A DNA stretch of 64,000 nt from an uncultured Lachnospiraceae bacterium (GCA_934351925.1 CAKRJT010000012.1:27441-91440), one strand, 5' to 3'; counted from the stretch's first letter, positions 16,925-26,196 are shown. Translations and numbers: made by a program. Notes: generated by a model not told the origin, from the sequence alone.

Positions 16925-17680
16925 CTAATTAGGTAATGACAGAATTTCACATCCGTCCTTCGTTATAAGAATAGTATTCTCATAGTGTGCTGAAAGGGAA
17001 TTGTCCGCTGTGACAACTGTCCAGTCGTCATCTAACCATTCAACCTCCCATGTACCCATGTTAATCATAGGCTCTACAGCAAGTGTCATCCCTGCCTGAA
17101 GCTTCATTCCACGAAATCTCTGTCTGAAATTCGGCACCTCCGGCTCCTCGTGAAGCTTGGTTCCAATTCCATGGCCGACTAAGTCTCTTACGACACCGTA
17201 TCCAAACTTCTCCGCATAAGCAGCAACCGCGTTGGATATCTCGTGAAGATGTGCGCCATCCTTTGCACGCTTTATGCCCTCAAAAAATGACTGCTTTGTA
17301 ACTTCTATAAGCTGTCTTGCCTCAGGGCTTATATTTCCGACTCCGTGTGTTCTCGCAGCATCGGAATGATACCCCTTGTAAATAACACCCGCATCAAGGC
17401 TTACTATATCTCCATCCTTGATGATTCTCGTCTTAGACGGAATTCCATGTACAACCTCTTCATTAACGGATACGCAGATAGAAGCCGGATATCCATTATA
17501 ATTAAGAAATGAAGGTGTACAGCCATAATGTCTTATCTGCTCATATCCGTACCTGTCTATATCGTAGGTACTGATCCCGGGCTTCAGAAACTTCTCAAGA
17601 TCCTCATGAACCTTTCCAAGTATTCTTCCCGCCTCACGCATTAATTCTATTTCTCTGCCGGACTTAATTGTAACTGACAT
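16925..17680 (-). CDS. map: Methionine aminopeptidase, type I
   Basis: Removes the initiator methionine from nascent proteins. 251 residues. The metal ligands are visible: two aspartates (SLDAG, HSDAARTHG), the histidine in VGHGIG, and glutamates in AVEPM and HYENTI. It starts nine bases after adk and precedes infA, the usual spc-operon tail. Confidence 0.98.
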   Translation of the reverse strand: MSVTIKSGREIELMREAGRILGKVHEDLEKFLKPGISTYDIDRYGYEQIRHYGCTPSFLNYNGYPASICVSVNEEVVHGIPSKTRIIKDGDIVSLDAGVIYKGYHSDAARTHGVGNISPEARQLIEVTKQSFFEGIKRAKDGAHLHEISNAVAAYAEKFGYGVVRDLVGHGIGTKLHEEPEVPNFRQRFRGMKLQAGMTLAVEPMINMGTWEVEWLDDDWTVVTADNSLSAHYENTILITKDGCEILSLPN

Positions 17681-17689
17681 ATTAGCACC

Positions 17690-18331
17690 TTACCCTAAAA
17701 TCTCAACAATTGCTTTAAAGACATCTTCCATATCAACAGTTCCGTCAACCTCTGCGAGTACGCCCTTATTCTTATAGAAATCTATAAGAGGCTGCGTCTG
17801 CTCGTGATATACATTGAGTCTGTTCTGAACTGTCTCAGGCTTATCATCATCTCTTAAAATAAGTTCTTTTCCACATCTGTCGCATATGCCCTCAACCTTT
17901 GTCGGTGCATATACAATATGATATGTAGAACCACATGACACGCATGCTCTTCTTCCTGACATTCTGTTTACAATGTTCTCATCAGGTACTTCTACATTGA
18001 TTGCATAATCAATCTTCTCTCCGGCATTTGTGAGAGCCTCATCGAGAGCTTCTGCCTGTGGAATGGTTCTCGGAAATCCATCAAGCACATAACCGTTCCT
18101 GCAGTCATCTGCCTTGAAACGATCCATTATGAGAGAAAGTGTGAGCTCATCAGGAACTAAAAGACCCTTGTCCATATATTCCTTAGCTTTTCTGCCGAGC
18201 TCAGTGCCATTCTTAATGTTGGCTCTGAAGATATCACCTGTTGAGATATGCGGAATGTTGTATTTATCTGCAATCTTTTTAGCCTGTGTCCCCTTACCTG
18301 CTCCGGGAGCACCTAACATAATGATTTTCAT
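17690..18331 (-). CDS. adk: Adenylate kinase
   Basis: Interconverts ATP + AMP and two ADP. 213 residues. P-loop GAPGAGKGTQ, AMP-binding HISTGDIFR and DGFPRT, and a long lid with a Cys4 zinc site (CVSCGSTYHIVYAP ... CDRC) typical of Firmicutes. Separated from secY by 92 bases that contain a terminator-like hairpin. Confidence 0.98.
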   Translation of the reverse strand: MKIIMLGAPGAGKGTQAKKIADKYNIPHISTGDIFRANIKNGTELGRKAKEYMDKGLLVPDELTLSLIMDRFKADDCRNGYVLDGFPRTIPQAEALDEALTNAGEKIDYAINVEVPDENIVNRMSGRRACVSCGSTYHIVYAPTKVEGICDRCGKELILRDDDKPETVQNRLNVYHEQTQPLIDFYKNKGVLAEVDGTVDMEDVFKAIVEILG

Positions 18332-18346
18332 TGGAACTGCCTCCTT

Positions 18347-18409
18347 AAAAAATCAACCTGACGACCTTTCGTGCGCCGGCGTACCGACTTACATCCAGCC
18401 ATCAGGTTG
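18347..18409 (-). terminator. Terminator-like hairpin between secY and adk (possible attenuator)
   Basis: CAACCTGA pairs with TCAGGTTG around a GC-rich 40-nt interior, followed on the minus strand by ATTTTTT and then directly by the adk ribosome site (AAGGAGG). It lies inside the spc operon and could cut transcription of adk-map-infA. Confidence 0.6.
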
Positions 18410-18423
18410 AGTAAGAATCTGAT

Positions 18424-19743
18424 TTAGAAGATTCTCGATGGCTTTCTTACAACCATCAATGCTTCAATCTGCCTTAATGTCTCAAGCACAACGCCAACGA
18501 TAATGATGATGGATGTTCCACCAAAGGATACGTCTGCATTGAATACACCTGAGAAGAATATAGGAATAACAGATATTATAGTAAGTCCTACCGCACCGAT
18601 GAAGATGATGTAATTAAGTATTCGTGTAAGATACTCTGCAGTCGGCTTACCAGGTGTAATACCACCAACGGTAGCGCCGCTCTTCTGAAGATTACGTGCA
18701 ACTTCATATGGATTAAATGTAATTGATGTATAGAAATATGCAAAGAAAATAATCAATGCAATGTATACAATCAAACCAATTGAATATATCGGTGCCTTCG
18801 GATCACACCAATTGCTCTGTGATAAACCTCTTAAAATCTTTCCTCCAAATGAAGCGTAGTTCACATTGAAGAAAGAAGCAATAACAACAGGAAATGACAT
18901 TAATGACTGAGCAAAAATGACAGGGATAACACCCGCTGTGTTTACCTTAAGAGGAATAGCGGTCTTCTGTCCGCCGGAACGTGTATTTCCGCTAATCTTC
19001 TGTGAGTACTGAACTGGAATGTTCTTAGTACCTGCATTGAGATATACGATGAATGCTATCATTCCGATGATTACTGCCGCGATAATCACAATCGCAATAA
19101 CTGCCTTGAGTACTGACTTACCCTGAATAAACTGCTGATAGAGTGTGACAAAATCCTCAGGAATTCTGGAGATAATACTGATAACGAGGATAATGGAAAT
19201 ACCATTTCCAACACCCTTATCAGTAATTCTCTCACCGAGCCACATGAGGAACGCCGAACCGGCTGTGAGTGTTACCACCATAACCAGTCCCTCTAAGAAC
19301 ATTTCAAAGCCGTTCATTGATGCGTAGCCGCTGAAAAGACCACGTCCACCAAATCCGACTGCCATCGCAATACTCTCGATTAAAGCAAGAGCAACCGTCA
19401 CATAACGTGTATACTCTGCAATCTTCTTTCTTCCATCTTCGCCTTCCTTCTGCATCTCCTCGAGTCGCGGAATTGCAATCGTGAGAAGCTGCATGATAAT
19501 GGAAGATGTAATATATGGAGTGATACTAAGTGCAAATACGGACATCGTAAGGAACGAACCACCCGTAACCGCATTAAAGAAATCAAAACCATCGCCGCTC
19601 ATAAGAGTATTGAAATAGGAAGTATCCACTCCCGGTATAGGGAGCAGACTTCCAAAACGTACTACGAGCAGCATTAAAAATGTAAAGAGAATTCTCATAC
19701 GAATCTCTTTGACCTTCATTGCGTTGGCCAATGTCTTGAACAT
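18424..19743 (-). CDS. secY: Preprotein translocase subunit SecY
   Basis: Channel-forming subunit of the Sec translocon. 439 residues with the expected ten membrane segments; matches include RFGSLLPIPGVDTSYF, the plug and TM2 region and IPVQYSQKISG. Its ATG overlaps the rplO stop by one base (TAATG). Confidence 0.98.
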   Translation of the reverse strand: MFKTLANAMKVKEIRMRILFTFLMLLVVRFGSLLPIPGVDTSYFNTLMSGDGFDFFNAVTGGSFLTMSVFALSITPYITSSIIMQLLTIAIPRLEEMQKEGEDGRKKIAEYTRYVTVALALIESIAMAVGFGGRGLFSGYASMNGFEMFLEGLVMVVTLTAGSAFLMWLGERITDKGVGNGISIILVISIISRIPEDFVTLYQQFIQGKSVLKAVIAIVIIAAVIIGMIAFIVYLNAGTKNIPVQYSQKISGNTRSGGQKTAIPLKVNTAGVIPVIFAQSLMSFPVVIASFFNVNYASFGGKILRGLSQSNWCDPKAPIYSIGLIVYIALIIFFAYFYTSITFNPYEVARNLQKSGATVGGITPGKPTAEYLTRILNYIIFIGAVGLTIISVIPIFFSGVFNADVSFGGTSIIIIVGVVLETLRQIEALMVVRKPSRIF

Positions 19744-20183
19744 TAGATCACCTCGCAGGTTCCACCAAGTGCCTCAATCTTAGCCTTTGCGCCCTCGCTG
19801 AAAGCATTAGCCTTAACATTGAGCTTCTTAGTTAATTCTCCATTTCCAAGGATCTTAACGCCATCCCTAGGATTCTTAACGATTCCTGTCTCGATTAAAG
19901 TCTCAACCGAAACCTCTGCACCGTTCTCAAAACGCTCAAGTGCGCTTACGTTGATGCCAACGATCTCAAGAGTATTTCTGTTAGTGAAACCTCTCTTAGG
20001 TAATCTTCTATATAATGGCATCTGACCACCTTCGAAACCTGGTCTTGGAGCTCCTGAACGAGCCTTCTGACCCTTGTGTCCATAACCGGCAGTCTTACCA
20101 TTTCCTGAACCGTGACCACGGCCTTTTCTGAAGCTATCAGTCTTAGAGCCCATAGCCGGCTGTAATGTTGATAAGTTCATCAT
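19743..20183 (-). CDS. rplO: 50S ribosomal protein L15
   Basis: uL15, 146 residues, with the glycine-rich N-terminal region RKGRGHGSGNGKTAGYGHKGQKAR and FEGGQMPLYRRLPKRGF. Two adjacent ATG codons (20183, 20180) follow the AGGAGG site; either may be used. Confidence 0.97.
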   Translation of the reverse strand: MMNLSTLQPAMGSKTDSFRKGRGHGSGNGKTAGYGHKGQKARSGAPRPGFEGGQMPLYRRLPKRGFTNRNTLEIVGINVSALERFENGAEVSVETLIETGIVKNPRDGVKILGNGELTKKLNVKANAFSEGAKAKIEALGGTCEVI

Positions 20184-20204
20184 AGCACCTCCTATCTAAA
20201 ATAA

Positions 20205-20387
20205 TTAGATTTCTTCTACCTTTACTAAATGTCTAACCTGGTTAAGCATACCTCTGACAGCAGCGTTGTCAGGTAACTCCTTAACCTTGTGCATCTTGCT
20301 AAGACCAAGTGCCTCTACAGTCTTAACATGCTTTGGAACAGCACCGATTGTAGACTTTACTAATTCTACTCTTAACATATTTGCCAT
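20205..20387 (-). CDS. rpmD: 50S ribosomal protein L30
   Basis: uL30, 60 residues. MLRVELVKSTIG, the GLSKMHK motif and a normal length. Between rpsE and rplO as in other Firmicutes. Confidence 0.96.
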   Translation of the reverse strand: MANMLRVELVKSTIGAVPKHVKTVEALGLSKMHKVKELPDNAAVRGMLNQVRHLVKVEEI

Positions 20388-20401
20388 TTTTGTATCCTCC
20401 C

Positions 20402-20911
20402 TTACTTGTAGAGCTCTTCAACGGACTTACCGCGAAGTCTTGCTACTTCTTCCGGAGTCTTTAACTGGCTTAAACCGGTAATAGTTGCAAGAACTACATT
20501 CTGCTTATTGTTTGAGCCAAGGGACTTTGTACGGATGTTCTTAATACCAGCCATCTCAAGAACGACACGGGCAGGACCGCCGGCGATAACACCAGTACCT
20601 TCCGGAGCCTTCTTTAATAATACGGATGCGCTTCCGAACTTTCCGATATAGTCATGTGGAATACTGTCATTGTTATCAACAGGAACAGTAACCATCTGCT
20701 TCATAGCAGCTTCCTTACCCTTACGGATTGCCTCAGGAATTTCGATTGACTTACCGATACCGGCACCAACATGTCCCTGGCCATCACCTACAACTACTAA
20801 AGCTGAAAATCTGAAATTACGTCCACCCTTTACAACCTTAGTTACACGCTTGATATCTACTACTTTCTCATTTAACTCTAACTGAGAAGCATCAACGATT
20901 GTATGTCTCAT
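20402..20911 (-). CDS. rpsE: 30S ribosomal protein S5
   Basis: uS5, involved in decoding accuracy. 169 residues from the ATG at 20911 (MRHTIVDASQLELNE); an in-frame ATG nine codons earlier has no ribosome site, while AAGGAG precedes this one. The double-stranded RNA-binding domain (RNFRFSALVVVGDGQGHVG) and the C-terminal fold are intact. Confidence 0.97.
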   Translation of the reverse strand: MRHTIVDASQLELNEKVVDIKRVTKVVKGGRNFRFSALVVVGDGQGHVGAGIGKSIEIPEAIRKGKEAAMKQMVTVPVDNNDSIPHDYIGKFGSASVLLKKAPEGTGVIAGGPARVVLEMAGIKNIRTKSLGSNNKQNVVLATITGLSQLKTPEEVARLRGKSVEELYK

Positions 20912-20927
20912 GTGTTTCTCCTTCCGC

Positions 20928-21296
20928 CTAGAACTCAAGGCCAGCTTCTCTAGCTGCCTCTGCTAATGCCTTAATTTTACCCTGATATATGAAACCGCCT
21001 CTGTCGAATACTACAGTTGTAATTCCCTTCTCGATAGCTCTCTTAGCGATAACAGTGCCAAGGTAGCTTGCTGCAGCAACATCGTTTGTGTGCTCAAGCT
21101 CTGCCTTAACAGCCTTCTCTACTGTAGAAGCTGCTACAAGAGTATTTCCAACTGTATCATCAATAATCTGAGCGTACATATGATCATTACTTCTGAATAC
21201 AGCTAAACGTGGTCTTTCTGCTGTTCCGTTAAAACGGTTGCGAAGTCTTCTGTGCTTATTCTGACGAATCTCTGCTCTTGATTCTTTACTAACCAT
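20928..21296 (-). CDS. rplR: 50S ribosomal protein L18
   Basis: uL18, 5S rRNA-binding, 122 residues. Characteristic RLRNRFNGTAERPRLAVFRSNDHMYAQIID and the C-terminal FDRGGFIYQGKIKALAEAAREAGLEF. Confidence 0.98.
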   Translation of the reverse strand: MVSKESRAEIRQNKHRRLRNRFNGTAERPRLAVFRSNDHMYAQIIDDTVGNTLVAASTVEKAVKAELEHTNDVAAASYLGTVIAKRAIEKGITTVVFDRGGFIYQGKIKALAEAAREAGLEF

Positions 21297-21315
21297 CTTT
21301 GTCTCACTCCTTTAA

Positions 21316-21861
21316 TTATTTCTTACCAGTCTTACCAACCTTACGTCTGATAACTTCAGTATCGTACTTAATACCCTTGCCCTTGTATGGTTCTGGGGAT
21401 CTCTTAGCTCTGATTTCAGCAGCGTACTGGCCAACTTTTTCTTTATCTATACCCTTAACAGTAATCTTGTTTGTTGCTGTATCAACAACAGACTCAAGAC
21501 CTTCCGGATCAACCATCTCAACAGGATGTGAATATCCTAATGATAATACTAAAGTCTTTCCATTCTTCTGTGCCTTGTAACCAACACCGTTGATCTCAAG
21601 CACCTTCTCATAGCCGTTAGTAACACCTGTTACCATATTGGCGATGAGTGTTCTTGTTAAGCCATGTAATGACTTCATCTTCTTTAAATCGTTAGGTCTG
21701 GAAACTATAATCTCAGCTCCCTCAACCTTGATTTCCATCTCCGCAGGTAATACTCTCTCAAGAGTTCCCTTTGGTCCTTTAACAGTCACTTTATTATTTT
21801 CTGCTATCTCAACTGTAACACCAGCCGGAATAGCGATAGGCATTCTTCCGATACGTGACAT
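21316..21861 (-). CDS. rplF: 50S ribosomal protein L6
   Basis: uL6, 181 residues, near the factor-binding site. MSRIGRMPIAIPAGV and the C-terminal signature RSPEPYKGKGIKY are clear. A 111-base gap with two hairpins precedes it. Confidence 0.98.
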   Translation of the reverse strand: MSRIGRMPIAIPAGVTVEIAENNKVTVKGPKGTLERVLPAEMEIKVEGAEIIVSRPNDLKKMKSLHGLTRTLIANMVTGVTNGYEKVLEINGVGYKAQKNGKTLVLSLGYSHPVEMVDPEGLESVVDTATNKITVKGIDKEKVGQYAAEIRAKRSPEPYKGKGIKYDTEVIRRKVGKTGKK

Positions 21862-21889
21862 GCCTGCACCTCCTTAAATGTATGAAGTA

Positions 21890-21937
21890 GTTTAACAGCT
21901 CCTGCGGTTAAACCCGGTAGCTGCGTTAAGCAGCTAC
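21890..21937 (-). other. Two hairpins in the rpsH-rplF gap
   Basis: GTTTAAC pairs with GTTAAAC (21890-21913) and GTAGCTGC with GCAGCTAC (21917-21937). There is no T run after them. This is the longest gap within the ribosomal genes of the spc operon and may hold a processing or translational control site. Confidence 0.5.
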
Positions 21938-21972
21938 ACTTAATAGTTACAATCGCTCCGGGCGTGTACTAA

Positions 21973-22368
21973 CTACCAAATAAAAGCGAGTACTTCGCCG
22001 CCGACATTAAGCTTTCTAGCTTCCTTGTCAGTCATAACACCCTGGTTTGTAGAGATAATAGCGATTCCTAAGCCGCCAAGTACTCTTGGAAGCTCATCCT
22101 TGCCTGCGTAAACACGAAGACCAGGCTTAGAAATTCTCTTAAGACCGGAAATGATCTTCTCGTTCTTATCTTTACCATATTTTAATGTAATACGAATGTT
22201 CTTAGCAGCACCATCCTCAACGAGGTCATACTTAGCAACATATCCCTCTTTTACAAGGATATCAGCGATAGCTAACTTCATCTTTGAAGCCGGCACATCA
22301 ACTGTGTCATGCTTGGATGTATTCGCATTACGAATTCTTGTAAGCATATCTGCAATTGGATCTGTCAT
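21973..22368 (-). CDS. rpsH: 30S ribosomal protein S8
   Basis: uS8, 131 residues, primary 16S-binding protein and, in E. coli, repressor of the spc operon. MTDPIADMLTRIRNA and the C-terminal GIAIISTNQGVMTDKEARK are typical. Confidence 0.98.
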   Translation of the reverse strand: MTDPIADMLTRIRNANTSKHDTVDVPASKMKLAIADILVKEGYVAKYDLVEDGAAKNIRITLKYGKDKNEKIISGLKRISKPGLRVYAGKDELPRVLGGLGIAIISTNQGVMTDKEARKLNVGGEVLAFIW

Positions 22369-22403
22369 TTGATTATCCTCCTATCTAATATCACGAAAGA
22401 AGC

Positions 22404-22589
22404 TTACCAGCTTGCTTTCTTAACGCCAGGGATCTGTCCCTTGTATGCTAACTCACGGAAGCAAATTCTGCAGATTCCATACTTTCTTAAGTATGCGTGT
22501 GGACGTCCACAGATCTTACAACGTGTGTATTCTCTTGTAGAGAACTTCTGCTTGCGTGACTGCTTAATCTTCATAGAAGTCTTAGCCAT
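22404..22589 (-). CDS. rpsZ: 30S ribosomal protein S14, zinc-binding type Z
   Basis: uS14 of the short, zinc-containing kind, 61 residues. The zinc ligands are the two CxxC pairs in CKICGRPHAYLRKYGICRIC. It lies between rplE and rpsH, its usual Firmicute place. Confidence 0.97.
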   Translation of the reverse strand: MAKTSMKIKQSRKQKFSTREYTRCKICGRPHAYLRKYGICRICFRELAYKGQIPGVKKASW

Positions 22590-22606
22590 TGAATTTCCCT
22601 CCTAAA

Positions 22607-23152
22607 TTATTTCTTGAATGGCATGTTGAAGAGTCTTAATAATTCGCGAGCTTCTTCATCTGTCTTAGCTGTAGTTACAACGATAACATCCATACCTCTA
22701 ACCTTGTCGATCTTGTCGTACTCGATCTCAGGGAAGATAATCTGCTCCTTGATACCAAGAGCATAGTTACCTCTGCCATCAAAGGAATCTGCGCTAACGC
22801 CTCTGAAGTCACGAACTCGTGGTAATGCAAGATTAACCAATCTGTCTAAGAACTCGTACATTCTCTCACCACGAAGTGTAACCTTACATCCGATAGGCAT
22901 ACCTTCTCTAATCTTGAAGTTTGCAACTGAGTTCTTAGCTCTTGTAAGAACTGCCTTCTGTCCTGCGATTGTCTCAAGCTCCTTAACTGCAACATCAAGG
23001 ATCTTAGAGTTATCCTTAGCCTCGCCGACACCCATATTTATAACGATTTTATCGAGCTTTGGTACTTCCATAATGTTCTTGTAACCGAACTTCTTTACCA
23101 TTGCATCAACGATTTCACTTGTATATAAGTCATGTAATCTACTCACCGTCAC
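22607..23152 (-). CDS. rplE: 50S ribosomal protein L5
   Basis: uL5, 5S rRNA-binding protein at the central protuberance, 181 residues. Conserved MEVPKLDKIVINMGVGEA, REGMPIGCKVTLRG and the C-terminal VVTTAKTDEEARELLRLFNMPF. Confidence 0.98.
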   Translation of the reverse strand: MTVSRLHDLYTSEIVDAMVKKFGYKNIMEVPKLDKIVINMGVGEAKDNSKILDVAVKELETIAGQKAVLTRAKNSVANFKIREGMPIGCKVTLRGERMYEFLDRLVNLALPRVRDFRGVSADSFDGRGNYALGIKEQIIFPEIEYDKIDKVRGMDVIVVTTAKTDEEARELLRLFNMPFKK

Positions 23153-23169
23153 AGACCTCCTTTCTCAAA

Positions 23170-23481
23170 TTAATCAATAACCTCTCCGGTCGATTTTGCC
23201 ACACGGGACTTCTTGCCGTTCTCAAGCTTGTAGCCAATCTTAGTAGCCTTTCCCTTGTGAACATACATAACGTTAGAAACATTGATTGGAGCTTCCATAC
23301 GGACAATGCCACCATTCTGGTTCTGTGCGTTAGGCTTTGTGTGCTTGGATACCATGTTGATACCCTCAACAACTACCTTGTTATTCTTAGCATCAACGGA
23401 AACAACCTTTCCCTCTTTGCCCTTATCTGTACCTGTGATTACCTGAACAGTATCACCCTTCTTAATCTTCATTGCTGACAT
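23170..23481 (-). CDS. rplX: 50S ribosomal protein L24
   Basis: uL24, assembly initiator near the exit tunnel, 103 residues with the KOW motif (KKGDTVQVITGTDKGKEGKV). The frame also has a GTG at 23490, but GGGAGG is eight bases before the ATG at 23481, so I use that. Confidence 0.97.
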   Translation of the reverse strand: MSAMKIKKGDTVQVITGTDKGKEGKVVSVDAKNNKVVVEGINMVSKHTKPNAQNQNGGIVRMEAPINVSNVMYVHKGKATKIGYKLENGKKSRVAKSTGEVID

Positions 23482-23494
23482 CTTAGACACCTCC

Positions 23495-23863
23495 CTATAA
23501 TACTTCTGGTGCTAATGAGACGATCTTCATGAACTGCTTCTCTCTTAGCTCTCTAGCCACTGGTCCAAAGATACGAGTACCCTTTGGTGTCTTATCATCT
23601 TTAATAATAACAGCAGCATTCTCATCGAATTTAATATATGAGCCGTCCTTACGACGTGCGCCCTTAACTGAACGAACAACTACGGCCTTAACAACGTCAC
23701 CCTTTTTAACAACGCCGCCTGGTGTTGCATCTTTAACGCTGGCAACGATTACATCACCGATATTTGCATATCTTCTTGTTGATCCACCCATAACTCTGAT
23801 GCAAAGTAATTCCTTAGCACCGGTGTTATCAGCAACCTTAAGTCTTGTCTCTTGCTGAATCAT
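23495..23863 (-). CDS. rplN: 50S ribosomal protein L14
   Basis: uL14, 122 residues. MIQQETRLKVADNTGAKELLCIRV and PKGTRIFGPVARELR are diagnostic. 36 bases after rpsQ. Confidence 0.98.
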   Translation of the reverse strand: MIQQETRLKVADNTGAKELLCIRVMGGSTRRYANIGDVIVASVKDATPGGVVKKGDVVKAVVVRSVKGARRKDGSYIKFDENAAVIIKDDKTPKGTRIFGPVARELREKQFMKIVSLAPEVL

Positions 23864-23899
23864 CAGGTTAATCCTCCTTATTTGATTATAAACGATATA

Positions 23900-24157
23900 T
23901 TATTCCGGTCTGCTGATAAGCTCAACAAATCTCCATCTCTTCTCCTTAGATAAAGGTCTTGTCTCCATAACCTTTACAATATCGCCGATCTGGCACTCAT
24001 TGTTCTCATCATGAGCCTTTAACTTATATGTCTTCTTCACAATCTTGTTGTAAAGAGGGTGCTTTACATGATCCTCTACTGCTACAACGATTGTCTTGTC
24101 CATCTTATTGCTTACGACCTTACCGGTACGAGTCTTTCTTAAATTTCTTTCTTCCAC
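23900..24157 (-). CDS. rpsQ: 30S ribosomal protein S17
   Basis: uS17, 85 residues, OB-fold rRNA binder. RKTRTGKVVSNKMDKTIVV and IVKVMETRPLSKEKRWRFVELI are typical. Confidence 0.97.
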   Translation of the reverse strand: MEERNLRKTRTGKVVSNKMDKTIVVAVEDHVKHPLYNKIVKKTYKLKAHDENNECQIGDIVKVMETRPLSKEKRWRFVELISRPE

Positions 24158-24178
24158 AACAGTTCCTCCCTTCTAGGA

Positions 24179-24388
24179 TTACTCAGCAGCATTAACTTTT
24201 TCAGCGATGATAGTCTGAATTCTTGCGATATTCTTTCTAACATCCTTTATTCTGCTTGTGTTATCTAACTGATTAGTTGCGTTCTGGAATCTTAAATTGA
24301 AAAGTTCTTTCTTAGCAGCTACTAATTCTTCATTTAATTCTGTAGCTGATTTTACTCTTAAATCTTCTACATACTTATTAATTTTCAC
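24179..24388 (-). CDS. rpmC: 50S ribosomal protein L29
   Basis: uL29, two-helix protein at the tunnel exit, 69 residues from the GTG at 24388 (KINKYVEDLR onward). The frame is open from a GTG at 24397 as well. The chosen start overlaps the rplP stop by 11 bases and has GGCGGTG upstream. Both starts are non-ATG, unlike the neighbours. Confidence 0.94.
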   Translation of the reverse strand: MKINKYVEDLRVKSATELNEELVAAKKELFNLRFQNATNQLDNTSRIKDVRKNIARIQTIIAEKVNAAE

Positions 24389-24815
24389 TGTTGTCACCGC
24401 CTTCTAAATCCGCACGAGATGCTACCTTACACTTTAACGGAAGCTTGTGCATTGCAAGACGTAATGCCTCTCTTGCCACCTCATCTGATACACCTGAGAT
24501 TTCGAACATTACACGTCCTGGTTTAACTACTGCTACCCAATACTCTACATTACCTTTTCCTTTACCCATACGAACTCCAAGAGGCTTCTGAGTAAATGGA
24601 TGATCAGGGAATATATTAATCCACACCTTACCGCCACGCTTGATGTAACGTGTCATGGCGATACGGGCTGCTTCAATCTGTCTTGAACTGATCCATGCCG
24701 GCTCCATTGCTACGATACCGTACTCACCCTGGAGAATCTTGTTTCCACGAGTAGCCTTACCTGCCATAGAACCACGGAACTGCTTACGATGTTTAACTCT
24801 CTTAGGTAATAACAT
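24378..24815 (-). CDS. rplP: 50S ribosomal protein L16
   Basis: uL16, contacts the A-site tRNA elbow, 145 residues. MLLPKRVKHRKQFRG and RGGKVWINIFPDHPFTQKPLG are conserved. Its ATG overlaps the rpsC stop by one base (TAATG). Confidence 0.98.
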   Translation of the reverse strand: MLLPKRVKHRKQFRGSMAGKATRGNKILQGEYGIVAMEPAWISSRQIEAARIAMTRYIKRGGKVWINIFPDHPFTQKPLGVRMGKGKGNVEYWVAVVKPGRVMFEISGVSDEVAREALRLAMHKLPLKCKVASRADLEGGDNSEN

Positions 24816-25471
24816 TATGCTTCGCTCCCTTCCTTAACTGCCTTTGTTGGAAGCACATCACCCTTGTAGATCCAAACCTTAACGCCGATCTTACCGTATG
24901 TGGTGTCTGCCTCAGCAAAACCATAGTCGATATCTGCACGTAATGTCTGAAGAGGTATTGTGCCTTCTGTATAGAATTCTGAACGAGCCATATCAGCTCC
25001 ACCAAGACGACCTGCACACATTGTCTTGATACCCTTAACGCCAGACTTCATTGTTCTGGACATTACAGACTTCATTGCTCTTCTGAAAGATACACGGTTC
25101 TCAAGCTGGAGTGCGATGTTCTCTGCTACAAGCTGAGCATCTCTGTCCGGTCTCTTGATTTCCTTGATATCTAATGATAACTTCTTATTTGTAAGCTTCT
25201 GAACCTCAGCTCTGAGTGCATCAACCTCAGCGCCGCCCTTGCCGATAACAACACCAGGCTTAGCTGTGTGGATGATAACCTTAACCTTGTCGGAAGCTCT
25301 CTCTATCTCAATCTTAGCGATTCCGGCGCTGTATAACTTCTTCTTAAGATACTTTCTGATGTTGTAATCTTCTACAAGATTATCAGCGAAATCAGCTTCT
25401 GCATACCACTTGGAATCCCAGTCTTTGATAACGCCGACTCTTATGCCATGAGGATTAACTTTCTGTCCCAT
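24815..25471 (-). CDS. rpsC: 30S ribosomal protein S3
   Basis: uS3, lines the mRNA entry channel; 218 residues from the ATG at 25471 (MGQKVNPHGIRVGVIKDW). The longer frame from 25492 lacks a ribosome site, whereas AAGGAGG precedes this ATG. The KH domain (VIIHTAKPGVVIGKGG) is intact. Confidence 0.98.
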   Translation of the reverse strand: MGQKVNPHGIRVGVIKDWDSKWYAEADFADNLVEDYNIRKYLKKKLYSAGIAKIEIERASDKVKVIIHTAKPGVVIGKGGAEVDALRAEVQKLTNKKLSLDIKEIKRPDRDAQLVAENIALQLENRVSFRRAMKSVMSRTMKSGVKGIKTMCAGRLGGADMARSEFYTEGTIPLQTLRADIDYGFAEADTTYGKIGVKVWIYKGDVLPTKAVKEGSEA

Positions 25472-25481
25472 AATGTCCTCC

Positions 25482-25868
25482 TTATCTCTCATTAAGCACG
25501 ATAGTGATATTGCTCATTCTCTTCTCGATTCTGTAAGCTCTACCCTGTGCTCTAGGTTTAACTCTCTTCATGATTGGTGCGCTGCCTGCGTAGCACTCCT
25601 CAACATAAAGGTTCTCAGCCTTCATACCATTGTTGTTCTCAGCATTGGCAATAGCTGACTTTAATAACTTCTCTATAAGTGTGGAAGCGTATCTTGGGTT
25701 GTAAGTTACGATAGCAAGAGCTGTTGTAACGTCCTTACCTCTGATAGCATCTAATACGAAACATGCCTTCTGTACAGATACTCTTGCGTAAGATAACTTA
25801 GCAGATGGTCTTGTATCCTTAACGGCATTTCTCTCTCTCTTAATTTTGGATCTATGTCCCTTTGCCAT
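25482..25868 (-). CDS. rplV: 50S ribosomal protein L22
   Basis: uL22, 128 residues; its beta hairpin reaches the exit tunnel (APIMKRVKPRAQGRAYRIEKRMSNI). Between rpsS and rpsC. Confidence 0.98.
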   Translation of the reverse strand: MAKGHRSKIKRERNAVKDTRPSAKLSYARVSVQKACFVLDAIRGKDVTTALAIVTYNPRYASTLIEKLLKSAIANAENNNGMKAENLYVEECYAGSAPIMKRVKPRAQGRAYRIEKRMSNITIVLNER

Positions 25869-25897
25869 GGATTAAACCTCCTTTCAAATTGTACGAA

Positions 25898-26179
25898 TTA
25901 GCGAGACTTTGTCTTCTTCTCGTCTTTTCCATGTCCTCTAAAAGTTCTTGTGGCAACGAATTCGCCAAGCTTATGTCCTACCATATCCTCTGTAACGTAT
26001 ACAGGAACATGCTTTCTGCCATCATGAACTGCGATTGTATGTCCAACCATCTGAGGGAAAATTGTAGAACGGCGTGACCAAGTCTTGATAACTGACTTCT
26101 GTCCGGATTCGTTCATAGCAGCTACTTTCTTAAGTAAGCTCTCGTCTGCAAATGGTCCTTTTTTAAGTGAACGAGCCAT
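25898..26179 (-). CDS. rpsS: 30S ribosomal protein S19
   Basis: uS19, 93 residues: MARSLKKGPFADESLLKKV, TWSRRSTIFPQMVGHTIAVHDG and HKLGEFVATRTFRGHG are all present. Confidence 0.98.
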   Translation of the reverse strand: MARSLKKGPFADESLLKKVAAMNESGQKSVIKTWSRRSTIFPQMVGHTIAVHDGRKHVPVYVTEDMVGHKLGEFVATRTFRGHGKDEKKTKSR

Positions 26180-26196
26180 TGGTTCATTACCTCCTA

